From: JBCBJX01 sp964342855
GTDB taxonomy: Bacteria > Pseudomonadota > Alphaproteobacteria > Caulobacterales > Parvularculaceae
Assembly: GCA_964342855.1 (NCBI GenBank)
Contig: CAYFIB010000014.1
Span: 1-64,000, forward strand
Length of the DNA stretch: 64,000 bases
Direction of reading: 5' to 3'
Both the position numbers and the translations under genes were made by a program. This document shows, piece after piece, positions 42,927-50,110 of this stretch. The notes under the pieces are model-generated. The model saw only the letters and a list, made by a program, of their open reading frames with translations, was not told the DNA's origin and did no database searches. Every line of letters begins with the position of its first letter. Position 1 is the stretch's first letter.

Positions 42927-43005
42927 GGCGCATAAATTGCGCCTATGACCCCAATATGCGCATGTTGTGCGCCTTTGCAAGAAGTTTTTGCGCACCTTTT
43001 GCGCC
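42927..43005. promoter_or_regulatory. three 17-bp elements of the form [GT]GCGCA-N5-TGCGCC
   Basis: Three copies share one geometry. Copy 1 is GGCGCA-taaat-TGCGCC (42927-42943). Copy 2 is TGCGCA-tgttg-TGCGCC (42957-42973). Copy 3 is TGCGCA-ccttt-TGCGCC (42989-43005). Starts are 30 and 32 bases apart, about three helical turns. They lie in the 278-base gap between a secreted protein and the MotA-like gene. A fourth, partial GGCGCCC-TTATGAC occurs at 43017-43029. The repeated 6-5-6 pattern indicates an operator array for an unidentified regulator. Confidence 0.7.
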
Positions 43006-43152
43006 TTATGCTCATCGGCGCCCTTATGACTTTCCCGCCGGGTGTCACGAAAACGCCGCGTCCGCGTGATTTCAGACGGGAAGAATTGGGGTTAGGGTGA
43101 ACGCCGAGGGGCGCCGAGACGGGCGCCGAAGGCTTCGAGGGGTGCGAGCGAC

Positions 43153-44250
43153 ATGGCGCAATCGCTTGAGCGATCCGCGCGGTTCCGGAAACCGGGCGAT
43201 AAAATTCTGAACATGCTTCTGTTCATGACCTTGGTCGGAACGGGCGCGTGGTATTTATCCCCCTACGGACCAAGCGCGAACGATCTTCTCATCTCCTCGT
43301 TCATGGCGAACCCGCCGCTGAACGGGCTGATCATCGCGGTCCTGTTCTTCGGGGTGATCTTCAACCTGCGTCAGGCGGGCATCATCGCCCCCGCCGTGCG
43401 CTGGGTGGACGCCTTCCGCGAGAGCGTCGATCCCGGCCGCACACGCCTGCCGCGACCGCCGTCGATCATCCGCGCCATGGCGCAGCTGCTTCTGGAAGCC
43501 GACCGGCAGGGCGGCGCCCGCCTCGCCCCGGCCTCCACCCGCGCGATCCTCGATTCCATTGGCACGCGGATGGATGAAGGCCGCGATACGGGCCGTTATA
43601 TCCGCGACCTCCTCGTCTTTCTCGGCCTCCTCGGCACGTTCTGGGGCCTCCTCCAGACCGTGAACGCCGTCGCCGACACCATCTCCGGCCTCGCCGACAC
43701 CGGCGGCTCGGCGGAGGACGCGGTGACGCAGCTCATCACCAATCTCCGCGAACCGCTTTCGGGCATGGGCACGGCGTTCTCGTCCTCGCTCTTCGGCCTC
43801 GGCGGATCGCTCATCGTCTCCTTCCTCGATCTGCAGGCGGGCGAAGCGCAGAACCGCTTTTATTCCGACCTGGAAGACTGGCTCTCCGGCCTCACCGCCA
43901 CGGGCGCGGCCTCCGCCGGCGCGAGCGCGAGCTATGCCGGCGAAGACGGCCCGCGCTTCGAGGGCGAGATCGCCGGCGATTTCGGCGCCCTCGCCGCGCA
44001 GATCGCCGCGCTCAACGCCAATCTCGAAGCGCAACAGAAACAGATGGCGAAGCTGGCGGGCGGCGGCACGCGCCGCGGCGCGGCGCAGATGGGCGACGAC
44101 GCCCTCTTGCAGCCGCTGCAGGCGATCGAAGTCGGCCTCGCGCGCCTGCATGAGGCGCAGGACGCAAGTTCGCAGAAGCTCGCCTCCGAACTCACCGAAG
44201 AGATCCGCGCCCTCAACCGCACCCTCGTGCGGATCGGCGAAGGCCGCTAG
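43153..44250 (+). CDS. MotA/TolQ/ExbB-type proton-channel protein
   Basis: A 365-residue membrane protein. Hydrophobic segments lie near residues 17-38, 55-75, 148-172 and 205-228, and RDLLVFLGLLGTFWGLLQTV is the MotA/ExbB hallmark. A C-terminal cytoplasmic helix-rich tail (about 260-365) ends EIRALNRTLVRIGEG. It is the first gene of a pair with an OmpA/MotB-like protein 20 bases downstream. The pair resembles an ion-driven motor that pulls on peptidoglycan. No flagellar, Tol or Ton genes are adjacent, so the task is unknown. Confidence 0.83.
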   Translation: MAQSLERSARFRKPGDKILNMLLFMTLVGTGAWYLSPYGPSANDLLISSFMANPPLNGLIIAVLFFGVIFNLRQAGIIAPAVRWVDAFRESVDPGRTRLPRPPSIIRAMAQLLLEADRQGGARLAPASTRAILDSIGTRMDEGRDTGRYIRDLLVFLGLLGTFWGLLQTVNAVADTISGLADTGGSAEDAVTQLITNLREPLSGMGTAFSSSLFGLGGSLIVSFLDLQAGEAQNRFYSDLEDWLSGLTATGAASAGASASYAGEDGPRFEGEIAGDFGALAAQIAALNANLEAQQKQMAKLAGGGTRRGAAQMGDDALLQPLQAIEVGLARLHEAQDASSQKLASELTEEIRALNRTLVRIGEGR

Positions 44251-44270
44251 GGCGAGCGGGGGACAGGGCC

Positions 44271-45299
44271 ATGGCGCGTCGCGGACGCCGCACAGAGGCG
44301 AATATCTGGCCGGGCTTCGTCGACGGGCTGTCGACGCTGCTCCTCGTCATGATGTTCGTCCTGTCGATCTTCGTGGTCGCGCAGTTCTATCTCGGTCAGG
44401 AGCTCGCCTCGAAGGAAGACGAGATCGCGAGCCTGTCGGACGAATTGTCCGCCCTCGCCGCGCAGCTCTCCCTCGCGCAATCGCAGAACACGCAGCTTCG
44501 CTCCCGGATCACGCTCCTTGAATCGACCCTCGAGGAGCGCGACGAAACGATCCGCGGCCTGCGCGGGGAGATCGAGGCGAAAGACGCGGAGATCGCGACG
44601 CTGGGCTCCGCCATCGCCGCCTCCGCTGAAGAGCTGGAGAAAGAAAAGGCGCTGACGGAGGATCAGAAATCCGAAATCGCGACCCTCAACGCCCAGCTCG
44701 CGGCGCTGCGCGACCAGATCCGCTCCCTGCAGGAGGCGCTCGACGCCGCGGAGGCGAAGGATAAAGAGCAGCAGGCGCAGATCGAGAACCTCTCCACGCG
44801 CCTCAATCAGGCCCTCGCCCGCAAGGTGCAGGAGCTGCAGGAGGTGCGCTCGCGCTTCTTCGAGGCGGTGCGCGAGGCGATCGGCGAACGCTCCGACATC
44901 CGCGTTCAGGGCGACCGCTTCATCTTCCAGTCGGACGTCCTCTTCGGCTCCTGCGACGACGCCATCGCCGAGGCGGGCAAGCCGCAGCTGAACGAACTCG
45001 CCTCCGCGCTCTTGGAAATCCAGTCGGACATCCCGTCAGAGATCGCCTGGGTGCTGCGCGTCGACGGCCATGCCGACCAGCTGCCGCTTTCAGCGAGCTG
45101 CCGCCAGAAGTTCCGCTCCAACTGGCACCTCTCGACCGCCCGCGCCGTCTCGGTCGTGCGCTATCTCGAAAGCCGCGGCGTCCCCGCGAACCGCCTCATG
45201 GCCGCCGGCTTCGGCGAAAACCAGCCGCTGGTTCAGGGGCTCGGCGCGTCGGCCTTGAGCCAGAACCGCCGGATCGAGTTCAAGCTGACGGAGCGGTGA
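44271..45299 (+). CDS. MotB-like peptidoglycan-binding OmpA-domain protein
   Basis: A 342-residue protein. A single membrane segment (about 21-42) follows WPGFVDGLSTLLLVMMF, with D18 in the position of the proton-binding aspartate of MotB/TolR. Residues 45-195 form a long heptad-patterned coiled coil rich in E, K, A and Q (LSDELSALAAQLSLAQ and so on). The C-terminal OmpA-type domain (about 215-342) carries RVDGHADQLPLSASCRQKF and LMAAGFGENQPL. It should anchor the upstream channel protein to the cell wall. Both genes probably form one operon. Confidence 0.85.
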   Translation: MARRGRRTEANIWPGFVDGLSTLLLVMMFVLSIFVVAQFYLGQELASKEDEIASLSDELSALAAQLSLAQSQNTQLRSRITLLESTLEERDETIRGLRGEIEAKDAEIATLGSAIAASAEELEKEKALTEDQKSEIATLNAQLAALRDQIRSLQEALDAAEAKDKEQQAQIENLSTRLNQALARKVQELQEVRSRFFEAVREAIGERSDIRVQGDRFIFQSDVLFGSCDDAIAEAGKPQLNELASALLEIQSDIPSEIAWVLRVDGHADQLPLSASCRQKFRSNWHLSTARAVSVVRYLESRGVPANRLMAAGFGENQPLVQGLGASALSQNRRIEFKLTER

Positions 45300-45308
45300 T
45301 CTTTTTAC

Positions 45309-45405
45309 CGCTCATCCCCGCGCAGGCGGGAATCTCAGGCGGACCGCACACAATCACTTGTTCCGCGCCTGCGGCCCTAGATCCCCGCCTACGCGGGGAT
45401 GAGCG
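45309..45405. repeat. palindromic intergenic repeat (CGCTCATCCCCGCG family)
   Basis: Outer arms CGCTCATCCCCGCGcAGGCGGG and CCCGCCTACGCGGGGATGAGCG flank an inner region with TCCGCGCCTGCGG. It starts 10 bases after the MotB-like stop and is the first of three palindromic elements in the 800 bases down to 46091. It may terminate the motor-like operon. Confidence 0.8.
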
Positions 45406-45426
45406 GACGGTTGCTAATCTCTTTTC

Positions 45427-45580
45427 GAGTCATCCCGCGGCTTGACCGCGGGACCCAACTCTGAAGCGATCAGCCGTGCACGATGGATTTGAATACGTCA
45501 GTGCTCGACGCGCTGCTATACGTTCAAGACTACTTGAGAACGTCCGTGATGGGTCCCGCGGTCAAGCCGCGGGATGACTC
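45427..45580. repeat. palindromic repeat (GTCATCCC...GGGATGAC family), overlaps SURF1 end
   Basis: The arms GAGTCATCCCGCGGCTTGACCGCGGGACCCA and TGGGTCCCGCGGTCAAGCCGCGGGATGACTC are perfect inverses. The right arm encodes the last residues (S-H-P-A-A) and the stop codon of SURF1. The layout (GTCATCCC, GGGACCCA, spacer, mirrored) matches the element at 12666-12806 while the inner sequences differ. Confidence 0.85.
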
Positions 45581-46440
45581 TGAGGAGCGCCGCGCAGCAC
45601 GAACGCCCCCCACACACCCACCAGCGTCGCCGCGAGCCCGAACCAGGTGAAGGCGTATTGCAGGTGGTTGTTGCGGAACTCGATTTTCGTGGTTCCGCCT
45701 TTGGGAAGGACGCCCGGCGCCTCGCGGCCGGAGCTGTCGACCATCGCCGGCGCGGCGGCGAGGCCGGAAGCCAAGGCGAAGCGCGCCGGGTCGCGGGAGT
45801 ACCATTCGTTCGCTTGCGGATTGTCGACCGGCGCGACCCATGCGGCGACGCCGGAGGGCGCCTGCGGGCCGCGGAAGAGGCCGTCGATGGCGACCGAGCC
45901 CGCGATGAGGCCGTCGGCGCGGGTTTCGGGGTCCTTGTTCTCCAAGGGAACGAAGCCGCGGTTCACGTAGACGCATCGATCTTCGTCCTGAGGAGCCACC
46001 GGAACGGCGGCGTCACGAAGGACGGCCTCAGGCTCGGCGCTCGCGGCCGTCCTTCGTGACGCCCGCCGTGCGGGCTCCTCAGGACGAAGATTGCTGCAAG
46101 CTCCGACGACGGTCTCCAGCGGCGTGAAGATGTAGTAGCCCGCCTTCCCGTCCAGCGTGCCGAAGACGTGGGCCTCGCTGGCGTGCCGGAACCGCCCCGC
46201 GAGCCGGACGGGCGTGTACTCCACGTCTTCGCCTGCGCGCCAGCGCTCCAGAACCTCCGTAAACGGAACGGGGTCGCGCTCGACGCGCGCCTCCACAGCG
46301 GCGATGAGCCCGCGCTTCCAGTCGAGGCGTTGCAGCTGCCACGTGCCGAGCGTGCAGAGGATGACGACGCTCAAGGCCGCGAGGGCCGTCAGCGTGCGGT
46401 GGGCGGCGACGCCCGCGGCGAGGCGGGAGGAAAGGCTCAC
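45562..46440 (-). CDS. SURF1 family cytochrome oxidase assembly protein, carrying an in-frame repeat insertion
   Basis: A 292-residue protein needed for assembly of subunit I of cytochrome c oxidase. The GTG start overlaps the DUF983 stop (GTGA, 46437-46440). An N-terminal membrane segment (about 15-35, with LGTWQLQRLDWKRGLI) and a C-terminal one (HLQYAFTWFGLAATLVGVWGAFVL) frame the periplasmic domain. Between GYYIFTPLETVVG and YVNRGFVPLENKDP an extra stretch of about 40 residues reads NLRPEEPARRASRRTAAS onward. It is encoded by a palindromic repeat at 45979-46091. The last residues and stop are supplied by another repeat. Whether the product is functional is uncertain, but the frame is intact. 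Confidence 0.88.
   Translation of the reverse strand: MSLSSRLAAGVAAHRTLTALAALSVVILCTLGTWQLQRLDWKRGLIAAVEARVERDPVPFTEVLERWRAGEDVEYTPVRLAGRFRHASEAHVFGTLDGKAGYYIFTPLETVVGACSNLRPEEPARRASRRTAASAEPEAVLRDAAVPVAPQDEDRCVYVNRGFVPLENKDPETRADGLIAGSVAIDGLFRGPQAPSGVAAWVAPVDNPQANEWYSRDPARFALASGLAAAPAMVDSSGREAPGVLPKGGTTKIEFRNNHLQYAFTWFGLAATLVGVWGAFVLRGAPQSHPAA
45979..46091. repeat. dispersed palindromic element inserted within SURF1
   Basis: The arms ATCTTCGTCCTGAGGAGC...GGCGTCACGAAGGAC and GTCCTTCGTGACGCC...GCTCCTCAGGACGAAGAT flank a short GC-rich loop. It shares both units with the element at 37783-37880 but in inside-out order. It lies wholly within the SURF1 coding frame without introducing a stop codon. 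Confidence 0.88.
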
Positions 46441-46826
46441 GCCGTCCAGTCGTCTTTGCCGCCGTCGAGCGCGCCCTCGGCCGCCTTCTCGCGGTATTGG
46501 AGGCCGATGAGGACGCCCTTCATGGGGCGGAGCATTCCGAGGATGAGGCCGATGGAGAAGATCGACGAACCCGCGAACGCGACGGCGATGGGCGCGTTCA
46601 GTGAATAGCGCAGGACGAGCGCCGCGACGACGCCGAGGAAGCCGACGATGAAGATGACGAACACGGCGGGGCCGTCGCCCGCGTCCGCCTTGGCGTAGTC
46701 GAGACCGCAGCGCGGGCACTCCGCCTGCATGCCGAGGAAGCCCTTGAAGAGCGCGCCCTCGCCGCAACGCGGGCACTTGCCCGCCATGCCAGTCTGATAA
46801 GGGCTCTGCGGCGGGTAGTAGCTCAT
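46437..46826 (-). CDS. DUF983 membrane protein
   Basis: A 129-residue protein. An N-terminal zinc-ribbon-like part has KCPRCGEGALFKGFL and ECPRCGLDYAKADAG. Two hydrophobic segments follow near residues 50-70 and 78-97. DUF983 members commonly sit between coxIII and SURF1 in alphaproteobacteria, and a role in cytochrome oxidase assembly or metal handling is suspected. The start at 46826 is the first ATG that gives the conserved N-terminus. Its stop overlaps the SURF1 GTG start. Confidence 0.88.
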   Translation of the reverse strand: MSYYPPQSPYQTGMAGKCPRCGEGALFKGFLGMQAECPRCGLDYAKADAGDGPAVFVIFIVGFLGVVAALVLRYSLNAPIAVAFAGSSIFSIGLILGMLRPMKGVLIGLQYREKAAEGALDGGKDDWTA

Positions 46827-46839
46827 GGAACCCGCCAGC

Positions 46840-47775
46840 TTACGCCAGCTGGTTTCCCCAGACGTAGATGCAGGCGAAGAGGACGAGCCACACCACGTCG
46901 ACGAAGTGCCAGTACCAGGCCGCCGCTTCGAAGCCGAAATGGCGCTCCGGCGTGAACTGATCGTTCGCGGCGCGGATGAGGCAGACGGCGAGGAAGATGG
47001 TGCCGACGAGCACGTGGAAACCGTGGAAACCCGTCGCCATGAAGAAGGTTGCGCCGTAAACATCGCCCGAGAACGAGAATAGGCCGAGGTGGACGGCCTC
47101 ATAGTACTCGACGCCCTGCAGGAACGAGAAGAACGCGCCGAGGCCGACCGTGATGGCGAGGCCCTGAATAAGGCCTTCCTTGTCGCCGGTCTGCACCGCG
47201 TGGTGCGCCCAGGTGACGGTCGTGCCCGAGAGCAAGAGGATCAGCGTGTTGATGAGCGGCAGGTGCCAGGGCGACAGCGGCTCGACGCCCTGCGGCGGCC
47301 AGACGCCACCCGTCGTGTGGACGCGCGCGTCGTCGCCGAGGAAGGCCGGCAGACCGTCCGAATTCAGCATCTGGCTGCCGTCCACGAGCGTCACCGCCTC
47401 GCCCGCGCCGACGAACAGCGACGCGTTAAAGAAGGCCCAGAACCAAGCGACGAAGAACATCACCTCCGAGGCGATGAAGAGCACCATGCCGTAGCGGAAG
47501 CCGATGCGAACGACCGGCGTCGTGTTCTCGCCGTTGAGGCTCTCGCCGACGATGTCCTTCCACCAGCCGAACATGGTGTAGAGGATCGCCGCGAAACCGA
47601 TGAGGAAGACCCACGGGCCGGAAAGCGTCGCGCCGCCGATGGCGAGGCCGCCATTGTCGCTCCGCATCCAGATCACCGCGCCAAGCATCATGATGAAGGC
47701 GGCGGCCGAGCCGACCAGCGGCCACGGGCTCGGGTTGACGAGGTGGTAGTCGTGCTTGACGGCGCCGGCGGCCAT
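46840..47775 (-). CDS. ctaE: cytochrome c oxidase subunit III
   Basis: A 311-residue seven-helix membrane protein, the third core subunit of aa3-type cytochrome c oxidase. Typical blocks are HDYHLVNPSPWPLVGS at the start, GFRYGMVLFIASEVMFFVAWFWAFFNASLF, GVEPLSPWHLPLINTLILLLSGTTVTWAHHA, and the C-terminal AAWYWHFVDVVWLVLFACIYVWG. It is followed after 13 bases by DUF983 and preceded by ctaG about 95 bases away. It stabilises subunits I and II and proton uptake. Confidence 0.96.
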   Translation of the reverse strand: MAAGAVKHDYHLVNPSPWPLVGSAAAFIMMLGAVIWMRSDNGGLAIGGATLSGPWVFLIGFAAILYTMFGWWKDIVGESLNGENTTPVVRIGFRYGMVLFIASEVMFFVAWFWAFFNASLFVGAGEAVTLVDGSQMLNSDGLPAFLGDDARVHTTGGVWPPQGVEPLSPWHLPLINTLILLLSGTTVTWAHHAVQTGDKEGLIQGLAITVGLGAFFSFLQGVEYYEAVHLGLFSFSGDVYGATFFMATGFHGFHVLVGTIFLAVCLIRAANDQFTPERHFGFEAAAWYWHFVDVVWLVLFACIYVWGNQLA

Positions 47776-47870
47776 GGGCGGTCTCTCCCGGAAAATCAGT
47801 TCAGTTCCGCGGGTGTTTAGCCTGCAGCGCCCGCTGGGCCAAGCGTCGCAGCGCCGCAGGTTCAGTTTGA

Positions 47871-48422
47871 TTAATCGCCGAGCGCCGCGACCTGATCGGG
47901 CTCCGCGTCGGAGCGGAAGAAGGTGTAGGAGAGCGTGATCTCCTTCACATCGCGCAGGTTCCGCTCCTCGTCGATCTCAGGATCGACGAAATAGGAGACC
48001 GGCATGAGCATCGTCTCGCCCGGCTCCAGCACCTGCTCGGTGAAGCAAAAGCACTCGATCTTGCGGAAGAAGAGCCCCGCCTTGGCCGGCGTCACGTTGA
48101 ACGTCGCCGTGCCGACGATGGGCTCGTCAGAAAGGTTCGTCGCCTCATAGAAGGCGAGGCCCGTCTCGCCCACTTTCAGCGTCTGGGAGACCTGCTCCGG
48201 CTTGAAGCGCCACGGGAGATCGCGGTGGGTGGAGGCGTCGAAGCGGACCGTCACCGTGCGATTGAGTATGCGCGCCGAGGCGCCCTCCGCCCGCTGGGTG
48301 GTGCCGCCGAAGCCCGTCACCTGACAGAAGACGCGATAGAGCGGGACCGCCGCGAAGCTCATGGCGACCATCCCCGCGACGACGGCGGAGACGAGAACGG
48401 CGGTGCGGGTGTTCCGGTTCAT
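47871..48422 (-). CDS. ctaG: cytochrome c oxidase assembly protein CtaG/Cox11
   Basis: A 183-residue inner-membrane protein with one N-terminal membrane segment and a periplasmic immunoglobulin-like domain that delivers copper to the CuB site of subunit I. The copper-binding KIECFCFTEQVLEPGE motif, VPLYRVFCQVTGFGGTT and MLMPVSYFVDPEI are all present. The small 48-residue gene is 4 bases upstream, so the two are coupled. Length is normal for the family. Confidence 0.95.
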   Translation of the reverse strand: MNRNTRTAVLVSAVVAGMVAMSFAAVPLYRVFCQVTGFGGTTQRAEGASARILNRTVTVRFDASTHRDLPWRFKPEQVSQTLKVGETGLAFYEATNLSDEPIVGTATFNVTPAKAGLFFRKIECFCFTEQVLEPGETMLMPVSYFVDPEIDEERNLRDVKEITLSYTFFRSDAEPDQVAALGD

Positions 48423-48426
48423 GAGA

Positions 48427-48573
48427 TCAGTTGCCGGCGATAGAGGCGGCGAGGCGCATCATGGTGACGGCGTAGATGAGCGCGACCGTCGCCGCGAGGC
48501 CGAGGCCGATCGCGAGATTGCGCCGGTTCTTGGCGCGTTTTTCGTCGGCTTCCGAGATCGCGGTTTCCGTCAT
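48427..48573 (-). CDS. 48-residue single-span membrane protein in the cytochrome oxidase operon
   Basis: A very short protein: a charged N-terminus (MTETAISEADEKRAKNRRN) and one hydrophobic helix (LAIGLGLAATVALIYAVTMMRLA), ending SIAGN. The start is at 48571-48573 and the stop at 48427-48429, filling exactly the gap between ctaB and ctaG. Short single-span proteins occupy this place in many alphaproteobacterial operons and are suspected to assist oxidase assembly. No function is established here. Its position and signal make it likely to be a real gene. Confidence 0.8.
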   Translation of the reverse strand: MTETAISEADEKRAKNRRNLAIGLGLAATVALIYAVTMMRLAASIAGN

Positions 48574-48577
48574 GTCC

Positions 48578-49510
48578 TCAGCCATAAATGCGCAACCCCG
48601 CTTCCACGAGAAGCGCGGCGAAGAGGAAGAAGAGATAGGCGATCGACCACTTGAAGAGGAGCCCCGCGGGTCCTTTCGCCGCGCCGTCTTCGCCGGGCAC
48701 TGTCAGCACGCGCCAGGCGAGCCAGAGGATGCCCGCCCCCGCGACGCCCGCGGCGACGCCGTAGACAGGACCGGCGAGCGAGGTGAACGCCGGGGCGACG
48801 CCGAGCGGCGCCAGCAGCAGCGAATAAGCGAATATCTGCCGGCGGGTCGCGTCGCGGCCGGCGACGTTTGGCAGCATGGGCACGCCCGCCGCTTCATAGT
48901 CGGTCTCCACGCAGAGCGAGAGCGCCCAGAAGTGCGGCGGCGTCCAGAAAAAGATGATCGCGAAAAGGAGCCACGCCTCGAACGGCGCCGTTCCCGTCGC
49001 CGCCGCCCAGGCGACGACCGGCGGCAGCGCCCCCGCCGCTCCGCCGATGACGATGTTCTGCGAGGTCGAGCGCTTCAGCCACATCGTATAGACGACGGCG
49101 TAGAAGAAGATGGTGAAGGCGAGCAGCGCAGCCGCGAGCGCGTTGGTCGCAAGCCAGAGAACCGTCACCGAGAGCGCTGAAAGAACGATCCCGAACGCCG
49201 CCGCTTCATCGCCCCGTACGAGGCCACGGGGGACCGGGCGCCCGGCGGTGCGCTTCATCACCCGGTCGATATCGGCGTCGAACCACATGTTGAGCGCGCC
49301 GGAGGCGCCTGCGCCGACCGCGATCGCGAGGATCGCGACGATGGAGAGCGCCAGCCCCGGACGCTCCGGCGCGGCGACGAGGCCGACAAGCGCGGTGAAC
49401 ACCACCAGCGACATGACGCGGGGTTTCAGAAGATCGAAATAATCGCGCGGCCCGGCGAGCGGCCGGGCCTCGGCGCTGTCAACAATCGTGTCGCTCATGG
49501 CGCGGGACAT
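48578..49510 (-). CDS. ctaB: protoheme IX farnesyltransferase (heme O synthase)
   Basis: A 310-residue UbiA-family prenyltransferase that adds farnesyl to heme b, giving heme O for the oxidase. The allylic-substrate motif NMWFDADIDRVMKRTAGRPVP near residue 72-92 and the second aspartate-rich region WTPPHFWALSLCVETDYEAAGVPMLPNVAG are intact. About nine hydrophobic helices are visible. An ATG 12 bases downstream (MSDTIV) could be the true start, as neither has a strong ribosome site. It is in the middle of the cytochrome oxidase operon. Confidence 0.95.
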   Translation of the reverse strand: MSRAMSDTIVDSAEARPLAGPRDYFDLLKPRVMSLVVFTALVGLVAAPERPGLALSIVAILAIAVGAGASGALNMWFDADIDRVMKRTAGRPVPRGLVRGDEAAAFGIVLSALSVTVLWLATNALAAALLAFTIFFYAVVYTMWLKRSTSQNIVIGGAAGALPPVVAWAAATGTAPFEAWLLFAIIFFWTPPHFWALSLCVETDYEAAGVPMLPNVAGRDATRRQIFAYSLLLAPLGVAPAFTSLAGPVYGVAAGVAGAGILWLAWRVLTVPGEDGAAKGPAGLLFKWSIAYLFFLFAALLVEAGLRIYG

Positions 49511-49581
49511 AGGCCGAGCGCGGCCATGACGTCCAGTGTGCGACGTCGCGGCGCCGTCGAAACGCGCCGCGATACGCGCGA

Positions 49582-49956
49582 TCAGCCGCGGCCGACGGCG
49601 TTTTTCAGGAGATAGAGGATGAGAATGACCAGAACGAGCGCGAAATAAAGGCCGATCAGCTCCAGACCGCTCATGCGCGTCACGCTGATCCAGCCGTCGT
49701 CCAGCGCTTCAAGCCAGGGCGAGCGGCCATAGGTGTCCGCTGCGGAGGTGGTGAGCGCGTCACGCACGTAGGTGACGATGCCGAAGAGCGGCATCGCCCA
49801 CACCGCCGAGGCGAAGGCGCCGCCGAGGTCCTTGGTGAGCACCGCACCCAGGAGGCCGACGGCGACGAGCGCCGCAACGCTGACCCAGTCGCCGCTGGTG
49901 AAATAGAACCCCGTCGCGCCAGCGATGTCACTGACCATCCCGAAAAGCATTTCCAT
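49582..49956 (-). CDS. hypothetical membrane protein between coxA and ctaB
   Basis: A 124-residue protein with three or so hydrophobic segments: SVAALVAVGLLGAVLTKDLGGAF near 25-50, VWAMPLFGIVTYV near 52-65, and LIGLYFALVLVILILYLLKNAV at the C-terminus. No family is recognised. It lies on the operon strand after the coxA terminator and before ctaB. Function unknown; an oxidase role is only contextual. Confidence 0.72.
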   Translation of the reverse strand: MEMLFGMVSDIAGATGFYFTSGDWVSVAALVAVGLLGAVLTKDLGGAFASAVWAMPLFGIVTYVRDALTTSAADTYGRSPWLEALDDGWISVTRMSGLELIGLYFALVLVILILYLLKNAVGRG

Positions 49957-50061
49957 GCCGCCCCTCCGTTTCCAAACGCCCGTGACCGATACCGAACGAT
50001 GGTAACACTTCTTTAACCCTCCGCGCGAGGGTCCATCGACGGGCCGCCATCATGCGCAACG

Positions 50062-50089
50062 AAAAAGCCCCCGCCGAGGCGGGGGCTTT
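50062..50089 (-). terminator. intrinsic terminator after coxA
   Basis: On the minus strand AAAGCCCCCGC/GCGGGGGCTTT forms an 11-bp stem with a 4-base loop. It is followed by further T residues (TTTTTCG). It lies about 25 bases after the coxA stop, so coxBA probably ends here and the downstream assembly genes have their own or read-through expression. Confidence 0.85.
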
Positions 50090-50110
50090 CATCCGTTCAG
50101 AGCCGAGCTC

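Noticed and set aside
43153..45299. Zorya defence system (ZorA/ZorB-like pair)
   Set aside because: The pair has the MotA/MotB fold, but the channel protein lacks the long ZorA tail and no ZorC, ZorD or ZorE gene is adjacent; the next genes are cytochrome oxidase genes.
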